A DNA stretch of 30,173 nt from Candidatus Liptonbacteria bacterium (lineage in GTDB: Bacteria; Patescibacteriota; Minisyncoccia; UBA6257; 2-01-FULL-56-20), in the NCBI GenBank assembly GCA_016212635.1, contig JACRFR010000063.1:1-30173 (forward strand). Direction: 5' to 3'. Both the position numbers and the translations under genes were made by a program. The notes beneath the pieces are model-generated. The model was not told where the DNA came from and ran no database searches. It saw nothing but the letters and a program-made list of their open reading frames with translations. The first letter of the stretch is position 1. Each line of letters starts with the position of its first letter. Shown here one piece after another: positions 1 through 7,979 of the stretch.

Positions 1-611
1 TTGAGCTTACTTAATACCTCCAAGAAGGCCGAGATGGGGTCAAACTGCTTGTCCTCGTCTATTGCCTCGAAATCTAGGTAAGACTTAATGGGATAGGCAG
101 ATGATTTGTCTAATAACATCTCGCTGCCCCAGAGGTTGTAACCGCGTTCATCCATTTCGATCAGATTGTGCGGAAAGCGCTCGGTGTAATCCGGCACTTC
201 TTCGATCTCCAGATCAGAGTAGTAAGAGTAGAAAGCGGCCTCGATCAATCCTCGCTGCTTGGCGTAAGCCCGGATGTAAAAATGCACCTCGCCGCCGAAA
301 CTGACCATCTCCAGCGAGTACCAGCGGGTAACCTCGCCATCCATGTACATTTCCTGAAAATCGCCCGGGTAGTTACCCAAGGTATTGATCGTACCCAAAA
401 CTTGTTCCATGGCCCGCGGGCTCTTGCGGGTCTCCCGCGGCACGTGAAGCTCCAGAAGGATCCACTTGATCTCGCGCTTCATCTTGGTCTGTTTGTAATA
501 CAGCCAAGTGGACACGAACATGGGCATTAAGATCACCGCCGACCAAAGCCACCAAAGACTCCAGAAGATCTGGCCGATGGTTTGGGGTTCGTATGTTGCG
601 AGCGGAGACAT
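1..611 (-). CDS. DUF8128-like CPR membrane protein, C-terminus cut by the window edge
   Basis: An open frame runs from an ATG at 611 to base 1 without a stop (about 203 residues visible). Residues about 13-38 are a hydrophobic, Trp-rich membrane segment (IFWSLWWLWSAVILMPMF) followed by a basic stretch. Then come motifs I recall from a widespread CPR family often encoded beside VirB4/TraC-like ATPases: WILLELHVPRE, SPRAMEQVL, and WYSLEMVSFGGEVHFYIR. The soluble part would lie in the cytoplasm after the N-terminal anchor. Biochemical function is unknown. No ribosome-binding site is visible. A TATAAT-like -10 lies at 664-669, about 50 bases upstream. The gene continues off the left end, so total length and any downstream ATPase partner cannot be seen. 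Family assignment is from memory of motifs, not a search. Confidence 0.75.
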   Translation of the reverse strand, partial: MSPLATYEPQTIGQIFWSLWWLWSAVILMPMFVSTWLYYKQTKMKREIKWILLELHVPRETRKSPRAMEQVLGTINTLGNYPGDFQEMYMDGEVTRWYSLEMVSFGGEVHFYIRAYAKQRGLIEAAFYSYYSDLEIEEVPDYTERFPHNLIEMDERGYNLWGSEMLLDKSSAYPIKSYLDFEAIDEDKQFDPISAFLEVLSKL

Positions 612-689
612 TTGACTAAATAACTCTCTGCGCTAAATATTTCTCGGTTTGCTCAGTGGATATATTATATTGTGAATTATCCATACGAA

Positions 690-853
690 ACTGGTGATTT
701 TGTGTCCTAGCCGTCACTCCTCCCCTTATCTTAGGGGAGGTTAGGTGGGGTCTAGAATCCAGGACCCCCCTCTTCCTCCGAAGGAGGACCCTCCTTCGGA
801 GGGCACCCCCCCCCTCAAACGAGGGGGAGGGTGGAGCTTCGTGATTCAAGGTA
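690..853. repeat. Intergenic palindromic repeat element, copy 1
   Basis: This contains nested stem-loops: CCTCCCCTTATCTTAGGGGAGG, a CCTCCGAAGGAGG / CCTCCTTCGGAGG pair, and a C-run facing a G-run. A second copy in the same orientation lies at 25529-25750. The shared order of blocks shows it is one dispersed element and not chance. The 497-base gap 612-1108 holds this copy, the MITE-like element at 890-1011 and a short tandem repeat; I see no gene in it. Confidence 0.8.
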
Positions 854-889
854 TTATAAACCAAACGGCACCTATTGAGAATAGTGTGT

Positions 890-1011
890 GGCGTGTTCGG
901 AAACCACCGATTTTATTGCCCGAGCTTGTCGAGGGCCATGCCATGTGCCCGCCAAAAAGCTGCCCTTCGACGGGCTCAGGGAATAACTTTTTGACGTTTC
1001 CGAACAGCGCG
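890..1011. mobile_element. MITE-like element, copy 1 (9-bp target duplication)
   Basis: The ends are inverted repeats related to GGCGCTGTTCGGAAAC; the left end has lost one base (GGCGTGTTCGGAAAC). ATAGTGTGT is duplicated directly outside both ends at 881-889 and 1012-1020. The interior carries the CCGAGCTTGTCGAGG / CCTTCGACGGGCTCAGG stem-loop common in CPR genomes. It is about 96% identical by eye to the copy at 20211-20333. It encodes no transposase. Confidence 0.85.
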
Positions 1012-1047
1012 ATAGTGTGTGGGGGCCCTCCTATTTCGCGTTTATCT

Positions 1048-1086
1048 ATCCGCGTTAATCCGCGTCTAGTCCGCGTCAATCCGCGG
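1048..1086. repeat. Degenerate 10-bp tandem repeat (ATCCGCGTNN)
   Basis: Four successive units of the form ATCCGCGTTA occur just downstream of the 3' end of the HARE-HTH gene. Confidence 0.6.
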
Positions 1087-1108
1087 CCCGGCGCAAGGCG
1101 CACGGGCA

Positions 1109-2146
1109 CTAGGCTTCGCGTACCTGGTAGCTGCCGTCCGTCAACCGTTCAAAGTGGTTGCGGTTCTGCAAATTAACCAGAACCGTGTTGGCTTTAAGGA
1201 AGCGCTCTCTTTGTACTGCCAAAATAACATCCTTGGGCTTGAGCGGACCCTGGTTCTTCAGAATACGCTGAATGACTTCTCGCGCCGTGCCGGGCTGGTA
1301 GCCGTGTTCCGATAAGCCGTAAATGCCGCGCCCCACTAGGACAAAGCGGGGATCTTTGATCAATTCGTTATGTACGGTCGGCGCCAAAGCTCGATGGGGA
1401 TGCAAACCGATATCGTTGATGGTCGCCGCGATAGTTTGGAAGTGGAGGGGCTTGCTGTGCTTCTTGAGCACTAGATAGATCTGGTCCCGCACCGTCGCCG
1501 GCCGGATCTCCGGCCACTCACCCAGACCCACGTCTCCAAAGGGATTGGCGTGAATATGTTTGGACAGCCCCACATAGGTTGCCGCGACTGGCAAAGTTAA
1601 ATGTTTCGCGGCGGCTGATTTCTGAAGTAATTCCTGATACCGCCCGCCTAAAATAGTGCCCTTGTTTTTGCGCAGAGTTTCGATCCAACCGGTCGCGAAG
1701 GAGGTGGCCGCTTTCATGGATCTTTCGTCCGAGTAATAAAAGGGGTGATACTCATCATCTTCCGGACGGGACTGCACCTCGCGGCTGGCAGCGACCAAAA
1801 ATGCCAGCTGATTTTCATTGAGATCTCGAATCACCGCGTGCAAGTGCTCCAGCAGCGGCGCCACTCGCGCCACCCCGCCGTTTTTTTTCAAGCAGGCCTT
1901 GACCGCAGTGATTATTTCCCGACAGTCCGCATTAGTAGCCACTCCCTCCCTGGCCGCGGCCAGGGCGGACATTTCAATTTGACGAATACGCTCCCGCGTG
2001 ACATGGAAACGCTCGCCCAGGGCAGCCAAGGTTTGCGGTTCTTTGGCTTTATCCAAACCGAACCGGCCCACCAGCACATCCCGTTGGCGCTCGCTTAAGG
2101 CTTTAAATAAGCTATTGATTATCTCGCTCATTCCCTTACTTGACAT
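1109..2146 (-). CDS. Sigma-70 region 4 / HARE-HTH transcription regulator
   Basis: A protein of 345 residues. Near the N-terminus LSERQRDVLVGRFGL and TLAALGERFHVTRERIRQIE match sigma-70 region 4, the -35-binding helix-turn-helix. There are no regions 2 or 3, so it is not a complete sigma factor. The last ~130 residues look like two winged helices of the HARE-HTH type (TVRDQIYLVLKKHSKPLHFQTIA, then REVIQRILKNQGPLKPKDVILAV), as in the RNA polymerase delta subunit. A role at RNA polymerase is likely; the target is unknown. I place the start at 2146, because the longer frame to 2182 would overlap the -35 box. An ATG at 2131 is also possible. A -10 ends 7 nt before 2146, so the mRNA is probably leaderless. 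Confidence 0.85.
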   Translation of the reverse strand: MSSKGMSEIINSLFKALSERQRDVLVGRFGLDKAKEPQTLAALGERFHVTRERIRQIEMSALAAAREGVATNADCREIITAVKACLKKNGGVARVAPLLEHLHAVIRDLNENQLAFLVAASREVQSRPEDDEYHPFYYSDERSMKAATSFATGWIETLRKNKGTILGGRYQELLQKSAAAKHLTLPVAATYVGLSKHIHANPFGDVGLGEWPEIRPATVRDQIYLVLKKHSKPLHFQTIAATINDIGLHPHRALAPTVHNELIKDPRFVLVGRGIYGLSEHGYQPGTAREVIQRILKNQGPLKPKDVILAVQRERFLKANTVLVNLQNRNHFERLTDGSYQVREA

Positions 2147-2153
2147 TAGGAGT

Positions 2154-2182
2154 ATTATAATAAAAGCCGAAGCAATAGTCAA
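2154..2182 (-). promoter_or_regulatory. Sigma-70 promoter, TTGACT-17-TATAAT
   Basis: The -35 TTGACT is at 2177-2182 and the -10 TATAAT at 2154-2159, with an exact 17-base spacer. Transcription would begin at about the ATG of the HARE-HTH gene. This is the best consensus promoter in the window. Confidence 0.8.
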
Positions 2183-2241
2183 ACATGCCGGTTATACACA
2201 GGAACAATACGGTGCGTAGAGGATCCGACCACTCGCTTCCG

Positions 2242-2310
2242 CTACTCCCTACTCCCTACTCCCTACTCCCTACTCCCTACTCCCTACTCCCTACTTGCTA
2301 CTTGCTACTT
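2242..2310. repeat. Heptamer tandem array (ACTCCCT)n entering the end of secF
   Basis: About eight units of a 7-bp repeat, grading into CTTGCTA units. On the minus strand it reads GGGAGTA / CAAGTAG, and the secF stop codon (TAG, 2305-2307) lies inside it. Confidence 0.9.
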
Positions 2311-3204
2311 CCTTCTCCCCGCCAGGTACAAGATCGGGCTGGCTACGAAGATAGAAGAATACGTGCCCGCCACCACTCCCACCAAAAGTGTCAGCGCGAA
2401 GTATTGCAGGGTCACTGGTCCTACTAGGTAGAGGGCCACCAAAACCAACACCAAAGTGAAAGAGGTATTGATGGATCGGGCCATGGTTTGATTTACGCTC
2501 GCGTTAATAACTTCGCTAAAGTTGGTCTTGCCGTGGGATGCGAACAGGTTTTCTCGAATGCGGTCGAAAACCACGATGGTGTCGTGCACCGAGAAGCCCA
2601 TGACCACCAGCAGGGCGACCACGAAATTGGTGTCGACTTCGATCCGGCCGGTATAGCCCAGCACCGCCAGAAGACCGGCCGGTATGGCCACGTCATGGAA
2701 CAGGGACGCCAGGGTCACCCAGCCATAGGTCCAAGAACTGACCGGACGTGAAACTTTACGGAAGGCGTAAGCGATGTAGAGCGAGATGCCGACCAGGACC
2801 AAACCGATCGCCCAAACGGCGCGATTTCTCAAGTCCGCGCTGACCGACGGACCGATGGACGAGAAACTGATCTCTTCCGCGTTCGCATACTTGCTTTGGA
2901 GTTTGTTCCAAAGCTCTTGGTGGTGGCTCTCGCCGCCCTGTTCCGGAAAGCGCGCCCAAAAACTGCCGTCGCGAGAATCGGCGCTCAAGCGCACATCTTT
3001 AATACCCAACTCTTGCTGGAAGGTTTGCTCCATCGCGCCTAGGGACGGGGCGTCCTGGGCAACCTTGATCTGCCAGAGCGTGCCGCCGGTGAAATCAATA
3101 CCCAGCCGAAAACCGAAAACGACGACCGCCAAGATGCTCGCGCCCACCAGCACCACGGCCGCCCCCAGGAACCAGTTCCGATGTTCAACTAATTTTATTT
3201 TCAT
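2305..3204 (-). CDS. secF: Protein translocase subunit SecF
   Basis: A 299-residue inner-membrane protein that, with SecD, uses the proton motive force to help SecYEG export. A first membrane helix (about residues 11-31) leads to the family signature FGFRLGIDFTGGTLWQI. A periplasmic domain of about 90 residues follows, then five helices, with GFSVHDTIVVFDRIREN typical of SecF helices 4-5. Length is normal. It lies 67 bases downstream of secD on the same strand and is almost surely co-transcribed. The gap is filled by TTGAC-type 7-bp repeats. No Shine-Dalgarno sequence precedes the ATG. Confidence 0.97.
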   Translation of the reverse strand: MKIKLVEHRNWFLGAAVVLVGASILAVVVFGFRLGIDFTGGTLWQIKVAQDAPSLGAMEQTFQQELGIKDVRLSADSRDGSFWARFPEQGGESHHQELWNKLQSKYANAEEISFSSIGPSVSADLRNRAVWAIGLVLVGISLYIAYAFRKVSRPVSSWTYGWVTLASLFHDVAIPAGLLAVLGYTGRIEVDTNFVVALLVVMGFSVHDTIVVFDRIRENLFASHGKTNFSEVINASVNQTMARSINTSFTLVLVLVALYLVGPVTLQYFALTLLVGVVAGTYSSIFVASPILYLAGRRK

Positions 3205-3210
3205 GGGACG

Positions 3211-3282
3211 GTTGACGGCTGACTATTGACTACTGACGATTGACCGATGACGGTTGACTAATGACGGTTGACTATCGACTAT
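3211..3282. repeat. Degenerate TGACTAN heptamer array between secD and secF
   Basis: Repeats of the type GTTGACTAATGACG and CTATTGACTACTGAC. The TAG stop of secD (3272-3274) lies within the array. Confidence 0.8.
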
Positions 3283-4534
3283 TTGCCCCCTTCCGCCGAC
3301 CGGAAAAGACCCGCAGGAATATCCGGGTGGTCGTGATCGCGCTGAACATGGAAATCAGAACGCCGATCAGGAGCGTCAGCGCGAAACCGCGCACGAAACT
3401 GGTGGTTAAAAAGTACAGGATAACCGCGGTGATGATGGTCGACACGTTGGAGTCCCGGATCGAAGGCCAAGCGCGGCGAAACCCCTCTTCCACGGCGGAT
3501 AAACCGGTCAGGCCCTTTTTAAGCTCCTCTTTCATGCGTTCGAAGACCAGAATGTTCGCGTCCACCGCCATGCCGATAGTGATAATGAAACCGGCCAGCC
3601 CCGCCAGAGAAAGAGTGATCGGCACCAATTTAAAAATAGCCAGAGTTAGGGCGATGTAGATCAAGAGCGCCAAGCTGGCAAAGATACCCAAGCGCCCATA
3701 ATAGAAAAGCATAAAGAGAATGACTATTAGAGTGCCCAGCGCGCCCGCGATGAGTGTCGCCCGGAAGGAGTCCAGACCCAGGGTGGGGCTGACGGTTTGC
3801 TGATTGATCAAGGTGATCGGCGCCGGCAGCGCTCCGGCGTTAAAACGTTCGGCCAATTGTTTGGCTTGTTCCATGGTAAACCGGCCGCTGATGACCGCGT
3901 TGCCGCCGGAGATCTTGGATTTGACCAGCGGCATCTCGATCAGGTTGTTGTCCAAAAATATGGCCAGGGGCAAACCGTCGGGATGCTCGGCGGTAGGCGC
4001 CAGCTGGGCGGTCAAATCCTCAAATAATTTCGCCCCGTCGGAATTGAATGACAGGGACACCTGGGGCGAGCGGGTGGTATTGTCGAACGACACCTGCGCC
4101 CCGGTAATGTGCCGGCCGTTCAGGTCCGTGGCCAGAAAGGTGGTGGTGGAGCCGTTTTGCTGGACCGTCCGGAAATCCAAAAAAGGCGTGGTGCCGATCT
4201 CTTGGATGGCCTCGCTGATCTTTTTGACCCCGGCCAGCTCCACGATCAACTGCGACTTCTCCCCGGCCCGCGCAACAAAAACTTGCGGCTCGCTGACCCC
4301 GAACAAATTCACTCTTTTTTCAATCACGTCTCTCAATCCGTTCAGTACCAAGCCCCGATCGGCATCCACCACCTGGGACAAGTTCACCTCGTAAACCAGA
4401 TGGCTGCCGCCGACCAGGTCCAGCCCCAGCCGCCAGGGGTGCCACTCGGAGGTGCTCTTGGGGTAAACGAAAAAGCCGGCCACGATGGCCACGGCCAAAA
4501 TAATAACGGCTAAAAGCTGGGGGTTATTTTTCAT
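3272..4534 (-). CDS. secD: Protein translocase subunit SecD
   Basis: A 420-residue partner of SecF in the SecDF export motor of the inner membrane. Helix 1 is at about residues 6-24. The SecD signature GLDLVGGSHLVYEV follows, then the P1 domain and a short head. Five C-terminal helices include FIITIGMAVDANILVFERMKEE, which carries the conserved Asp of the proton pathway. At 420 residues it is compact compared with proteobacterial SecD (about 600), which is usual for CPR and Gram-positive forms. It precedes secF in the same direction. The C-terminal residues ANSR and the stop are encoded by the intergenic repeat. No ribosome-binding site or convincing promoter is seen upstream (4535-4665). Confidence 0.97.
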   Translation of the reverse strand: MKNNPQLLAVIILAVAIVAGFFVYPKSTSEWHPWRLGLDLVGGSHLVYEVNLSQVVDADRGLVLNGLRDVIEKRVNLFGVSEPQVFVARAGEKSQLIVELAGVKKISEAIQEIGTTPFLDFRTVQQNGSTTTFLATDLNGRHITGAQVSFDNTTRSPQVSLSFNSDGAKLFEDLTAQLAPTAEHPDGLPLAIFLDNNLIEMPLVKSKISGGNAVISGRFTMEQAKQLAERFNAGALPAPITLINQQTVSPTLGLDSFRATLIAGALGTLIVILFMLFYYGRLGIFASLALLIYIALTLAIFKLVPITLSLAGLAGFIITIGMAVDANILVFERMKEELKKGLTGLSAVEEGFRRAWPSIRDSNVSTIITAVILYFLTTSFVRGFALTLLIGVLISMFSAITTTRIFLRVFSGRRKGANSR

Positions 4535-4665
4535 GCCATGAACGCGGATCTATGCGGACCGTACCCATCGACTTCGCTCCAGGATATTATTAGCGTTATT
4601 TGCTTGAATTTGCGTTATTTGCGATTACTCACCGATGCTAGCACGGCTTATTCGGGTCCGCAACC

Positions 4666-5232
4666 CTAACCCAATTCCGAAATGGCGTTTTTAACCAGGT
4701 CCCCTATTTTCTTGTCCTCGTGGACCATGGCGCCGACTATGCTTCTCGCGTTCGGTGACATTCTGACATACATAAATTGTATCTTCCCTTTGGCCCGCTC
4801 TTCGCCGCAATATTTGATATATCCCGGAATATTGTATTCAAAAAACGCGAGACTATCGGCATCTTTTAACACATCGGACTCATAATCTCCTCCTTCTTCG
4901 TGCTTTTTCACTAAAGTATTAACCTTACTTATCACTTCCTCTCTGTATCCGTGTCTAGCTAATATTTCACTGGTGAATTTTGCCGAGCGCATCGCATGCG
5001 CTTTCTTGAACTCGGCTATTTTCGAATAATCCTTTAGGTCCCTTTCAATTATCCCGGTAACGCCCCGGTCGATATCATGGGCCAGAGCCGCTATTTGTAG
5101 GGCTTCATCCGCGTCCGGCTTGAGTTGTAAAACCCATTTTAAAACCAATTCCGAGTGCTGGGGGTCGAAGTCAATAGGAGACTTTTTCAAGATCTCACTA
5201 ATTTCCCTTCGAACCTCTTGGAAATCGGGCAT
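4666..5232 (-). CDS. HD-domain metal-dependent phosphohydrolase
   Basis: 188 residues from the ATG at 5232. The HD signature is visible: an early His in FDPQHSELV, then ALAHDIDRG (the HD pair), KKHEEGGD, and LKDADSLAFFEYNI (a later Asp). These supply the metal ligands of an HD hydrolase acting on a phosphoester or nucleotide. The overall layout is reminiscent of DUF4202-type proteins, but I cannot fix a substrate. The gene looks more A/T-rich than its neighbours, which may mean transfer. A -10 (TACAAT) ends 6 nt before 5232, so I prefer this start over the upstream ATG at 5247, which would fall before the transcription start. It stands alone, with its own promoter. Confidence 0.8.
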   Translation of the reverse strand: MPDFQEVRREISEILKKSPIDFDPQHSELVLKWVLQLKPDADEALQIAALAHDIDRGVTGIIERDLKDYSKIAEFKKAHAMRSAKFTSEILARHGYREEVISKVNTLVKKHEEGGDYESDVLKDADSLAFFEYNIPGYIKYCGEERAKGKIQFMYVRMSPNARSIVGAMVHEDKKIGDLVKNAISELG

Positions 5233-5238
5233 GGATAC

Positions 5239-5266
5239 ATTGTACACACCAGAATACTTATGTCGA
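5239..5266 (-). promoter_or_regulatory. Promoter of the HD-domain gene, TCGACA-16-TACAAT
   Basis: The -35 TCGACA is at 5261-5266 and the -10 TACAAT at 5239-5244. The start codon is 6 nt past the -10, so the mRNA should be leaderless. Confidence 0.6.
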
Positions 5267-5352
5267 CTATCCGGTATTCAAAGGCCCGAGTTTAAATCCA
5301 AATCTTGGTGCCTCGCTAGGATTCGCCCGCTATCTCGTCATTCGATCTCGCC

Positions 5353-5388
5353 TATCCACTTATCTCGCCATGGCGAGATAAGTGGATA
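5353..5388. repeat. Perfect 36-bp palindrome centred on CCATGG
   Basis: Both arms (18 bp each, TATCCACTTATCTCGCCA on the left) are exactly complementary with no loop. It lies downstream of tRNA-Lys and about 90 bases upstream of the HD promoter. No T-run follows on either side, so it is not a classic terminator. It could be an operator, a cruciform or an RNA end-former. Confidence 0.9.
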
Positions 5389-5429
5389 AACAATAAGTGA
5401 GATGAAAATTTGTAAGTACCATTTCCTTG

Positions 5430-5502
5430 TGCGCCCACCAGGATTCGAACCTGGGACCCTCTCCTTAAAAGGGAGCTGCTCTACCAGCTGAGCTATGGGC
5501 GC
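5430..5502 (-). tRNA. tRNA-Lys (anticodon UUU)
   Basis: 73 nt. The acceptor stem GCGCCCA/TGGGCGC, D arm GCTC..GAGC, anticodon loop CTTTTAA, and T arm CCAGG-TTCGAAT-CCTGG are all present, with discriminator A. The anticodon stem has one G-A mismatch at its base. The 3' CCA is not encoded (ACA follows), so it must be added by a nucleotidyltransferase. Confidence 0.97.
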
Positions 5503-5560
5503 ACAAGAAAACCGTGCCTGTATTTATGAATTTTCAACGAAAGCCGTTGCCGAGGCGAAG

Positions 5561-5644
5561 CCCAAAGGGAGCTGCTCTACCAACCCCGACGCTTCGGTCG
5601 GGGCTCCGACCCCACAACGGGCGTCGGAGCTGAGCTACCGGGGC
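5561..5644 (-). pseudogene. tRNA 5'-half remnant with a 46-bp insertion in the D loop (A)
   Basis: On the minus strand it begins GCCCCGGTAGCTCAG, is interrupted at 5584-5629, then resumes TTGGTAGAGCAGCTCC, giving a near-perfect tRNA acceptor-strand and D-arm. Sequence after the start of the anticodon loop is unrelated, so the 3' half is missing. The insertion folds as two hairpins (CCCCGA../TCGGGG and CTCCGAC../GTCGGAG). Confidence 0.7.
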
Positions 5645-5650
5645 AATTTT

Positions 5651-5719
5651 GATTCAAGCTGCTCTACCAACTGCCTGCCCGCCAAAGCTTATGAGCGTAG
5701 ACGGGAGCTATGGGGGCGC
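5651..5719 (-). pseudogene. tRNA 5'-half remnant with a ~31-bp insertion in the D loop (B)
   Basis: On the minus strand it begins GCGCCCCCATAGCTC, is broken at about 5674-5704, then resumes CAGTTGGTAGAGCAGCTTG. Again only the acceptor 5' strand and D arm survive, and the break falls within 3 nt of the site used in remnant A. Confidence 0.65.
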
Positions 5720-5786
5720 GGGATAATTTACAATTTCTAATTAACCTAATTTCTAATGAAAATACAAGCTTTTCTATTCTTCTCTT

Positions 5787-5828
5787 CAGATTAGAATAAT
5801 TAGGATAATTAGAGCACTTAGAATAATT
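5787..5828. repeat. AATAATTAG-type 9-bp repeat at the 3' end of dnaJ
   Basis: A degenerate array of TTAGAATAA units, matching those at 10558-10632 and 15212-15340. Confidence 0.75.
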
Positions 5829-6947
5829 CTATCCACCCTCTTTCTCCAATCTCTCCAAGATCGCCTTCTCTTTCGCGCCCAGCTTCTTGGGCGTTTTGAG
5901 CGTCAAGTCTACCAGTAAGTCGCCGCGTCCCGTGGCGAGCCGGGTCGAACCACCAAACCGCGGCATGCCTTCGCCGGGCACCCGCAAGTATTCTTTGAGA
6001 TTAAAGTGGGTTGGCAGTTCCACCTGGATGGTCCTGCCTTCAACAGTCGGCAAATCTATCTTGCGTCCTAAAAGCAGGTCGTAAACCGCGATCTCCTTGC
6101 GCACGACCAGGTCATCCCCGCGGCGCTCAAAACGAGAGTGGGCCTTAACCTTGACCCGCACGTACAAGTCGCCGGCCGCCGCGCCGCGCTCGCCAGCTTC
6201 GCCCGCGCCAATGATCTTAACGATCTGATCATTGGGCACGCCGGGCAGAATCTCCACGACTATACTGCGCTCGTTCATAACTCGGCCATTCCCCTTGCAG
6301 GCCGAACACAGCTTTTCCGGTATCTGTCCCGCGCCGCGACAGATCTCGCACGCGCGCAACTTGGAGAACTGGCCGAAGAAAGTGCGGCGTTGCTCGCGGA
6401 CCTCGCCCCGCCCGTCGCAAGCCCCACAGGCCTTGGTCGCCACTCCCGCTTCTGCGCCTTGCCCCCGACAGTGTTTGCAGACGATATAGGTTCGAAGATT
6501 TATGGTTTTAGTCGCCCCCTGGAATGATTCCTCCAGGGTAATCTCTCGCACGACTTCCAAATCCGACCCCTGCTGGTAGGTACGGCGCCGCGGCCGTATC
6601 CCGCCACCGTCAAACATGACATCAAAGATGTCGCTCAAATCGCCGAAGTCGGTGAAGACCTGGCTGTTGCCGCCCTCGCCCCAGCTCCAGTTCCAACCCG
6701 CGCCGGGCCCGGCCGCGCCTGCCCCAGCCCAACCCGGTTGTTCCGCGGTGCCAAATCGGTCGTACTGGACCCGCTTATTATTGTCGGACAAAGTCTGATA
6801 GGCCTCGTTTACTTCTTTGAACTTCTGTTCGTTGCCGCCGGGCTTGTCCGGGTGGAATTGATGCGCCAGCCGGCGATAGGCTTTTTTTATTTCCTCTCCC
6901 GAAGCGCCGCGCGCCACGCCTAAAATTTTGTAGTAATCCTTAGACAT
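5829..6947 (-). CDS. dnaJ: Chaperone DnaJ
   Basis: A 372-residue cytoplasmic Hsp40 that delivers unfolded substrates to DnaK and stimulates its ATPase. The J domain covers residues 1-70 with the HPD motif in HQFHPDKPGG. A Gly/Ala/Trp-rich linker follows. The zinc region has four CxxCxGxG repeats (CKHCRGQG, CGACDGRG, CEICRGAG, CSACKGNG). The C-terminal substrate-binding domains come last. Length is standard for a type I DnaJ. It is the last gene of the heat-shock cluster, 33 bases after the membrane protein gene. Confidence 0.98.
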   Translation of the reverse strand: MSKDYYKILGVARGASGEEIKKAYRRLAHQFHPDKPGGNEQKFKEVNEAYQTLSDNNKRVQYDRFGTAEQPGWAGAGAAGPGAGWNWSWGEGGNSQVFTDFGDLSDIFDVMFDGGGIRPRRRTYQQGSDLEVVREITLEESFQGATKTINLRTYIVCKHCRGQGAEAGVATKACGACDGRGEVREQRRTFFGQFSKLRACEICRGAGQIPEKLCSACKGNGRVMNERSIVVEILPGVPNDQIVKIIGAGEAGERGAAAGDLYVRVKVKAHSRFERRGDDLVVRKEIAVYDLLLGRKIDLPTVEGRTIQVELPTHFNLKEYLRVPGEGMPRFGGSTRLATGRGDLLVDLTLKTPKKLGAKEKAILERLEKEGG

Positions 6948-6980
6948 TCCGGTAAATGATCAGTAATTAATGATTATTTT

Positions 6981-7979
6981 CTAACTCCACTTCACCACTT
7001 CCCGGGTGGCGCCCTCGCCGGTCAGCCCCAGGATGTTCATTCCCAGCAGGGCTTGATAGATGAAGAACGCCGCAAGTATGAGTAACCAGGTGGCGAACAC
7101 GCCCACTCCCCGCATGACCAAAAAAACCCCAGCCGCCCAGAAAACCAGAAACCAGCCGCCGAACATCTGCCGCCACTTGCCCACCGCGCCGCTCGCCAAG
7201 CGATAAGCCACGGATTCCACGGAATCTTCCGGCTTAATGTTCAGTTGCGTCGCGGTGCGAGATTTTTCGAGCAGTTGATCCGTGGCCTTGTCTAAAAATT
7301 CTTTTTGGATATCCGGAGGCAGGTTGCGGTAGCTTAAATTCTCCTGGAGTTCCAAGCTGTACCGCGCCAGATCCTTGAGCAGAGTGCCGACGTCGGTGTT
7401 AAAGCGGATCTCTTGGTAGAAGTTGGAAGCGATATCGGTGGTCCAGGCAAAGAATTGGCGGAAGGTGTTATCGGATATCGGGGCGGGCAGGGCCGAGTAA
7501 CGCGGCAGGTAGAGCAGGATCGCGACCACGGTTAAGCCGGTAACAATTTTTCCGATCTGCAGACGGGCGGCTCGGAAAAATCGGAGGCGTAGGCCGCTCT
7601 CCGCTTCCTGGCGGCTCGCGAGCGCTCCCCAGGCAAAAGTCACCGCCGCGACGCCGATCACCCAGGGCAAGTTCGCGTCCGGCCAATTCCAGAACGGGAT
7701 CGAGAAGGCCAGCACTGCGATCATCACAATAAGCAGGCGGCGGCCCAGGCCGGTGCGGATAATATTTCCCAGAACTGCGCAGGTTGTAAACGGTGCGAGT
7801 GCGGCCACCAAGCTCCAAAGCGACCAGCGATCCTCCAGATACGCGGCCAGACCAAAACCCAGGAACGTCGCGCTTATAACTGTCAGCGCGTCCAGAACTA
7901 TCTCTTGATAGAAACCAGCCGGGCGGGCAATTCTTTCCGCTGGCGTTTCTTTAAGCAGGTTCTGATCCTGGGTGTTCAT
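6981..7979 (-). CDS. Multi-pass membrane protein between dnaK and dnaJ, unknown function
   Basis: I do not recognise a family. From the ATG at 7979 the protein has 332 residues. About five hydrophobic segments lie in the first 150 residues, a hydrophilic mostly helical region of about 115 residues follows (ENLSYRNLPPDIQKEFLDKA and onward), and two more helices end the protein (GGWFLVFWAAGVFLVMRG and WLLILAAFFIYQALLG). The frame could extend to 8069, but that part only re-reads the Pro-Gly-Asp-Asn repeat of dnaK. The 7979 start overlaps the dnaK end by 29 bases, implying translational coupling. Its place inside the chaperone operon suggests a membrane-stress or chaperone-associated role, which is inference only. 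Confidence 0.75.
   Translation of the reverse strand: MNTQDQNLLKETPAERIARPAGFYQEIVLDALTVISATFLGFGLAAYLEDRWSLWSLVAALAPFTTCAVLGNIIRTGLGRRLLIVMIAVLAFSIPFWNWPDANLPWVIGVAAVTFAWGALASRQEAESGLRLRFFRAARLQIGKIVTGLTVVAILLYLPRYSALPAPISDNTFRQFFAWTTDIASNFYQEIRFNTDVGTLLKDLARYSLELQENLSYRNLPPDIQKEFLDKATDQLLEKSRTATQLNIKPEDSVESVAYRLASGAVGKWRQMFGGWFLVFWAAGVFLVMRGVGVFATWLLILAAFFIYQALLGMNILGLTGEGATREVVKWS

Noticed and set aside
745..1176. 143-codon plus-strand frame between the DUF8128-like and HARE-HTH genes
   Set aside because: It translates the palindromic repeat and the MITE-like element; the peptide is repeat-encoded.
2147..2182. Upstream start (2182) for the HARE-HTH gene, giving a hydrophobic N-terminus
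   Set aside because: The extra residues are encoded by the promoter itself (-35 and -10), so they would precede the transcription start.
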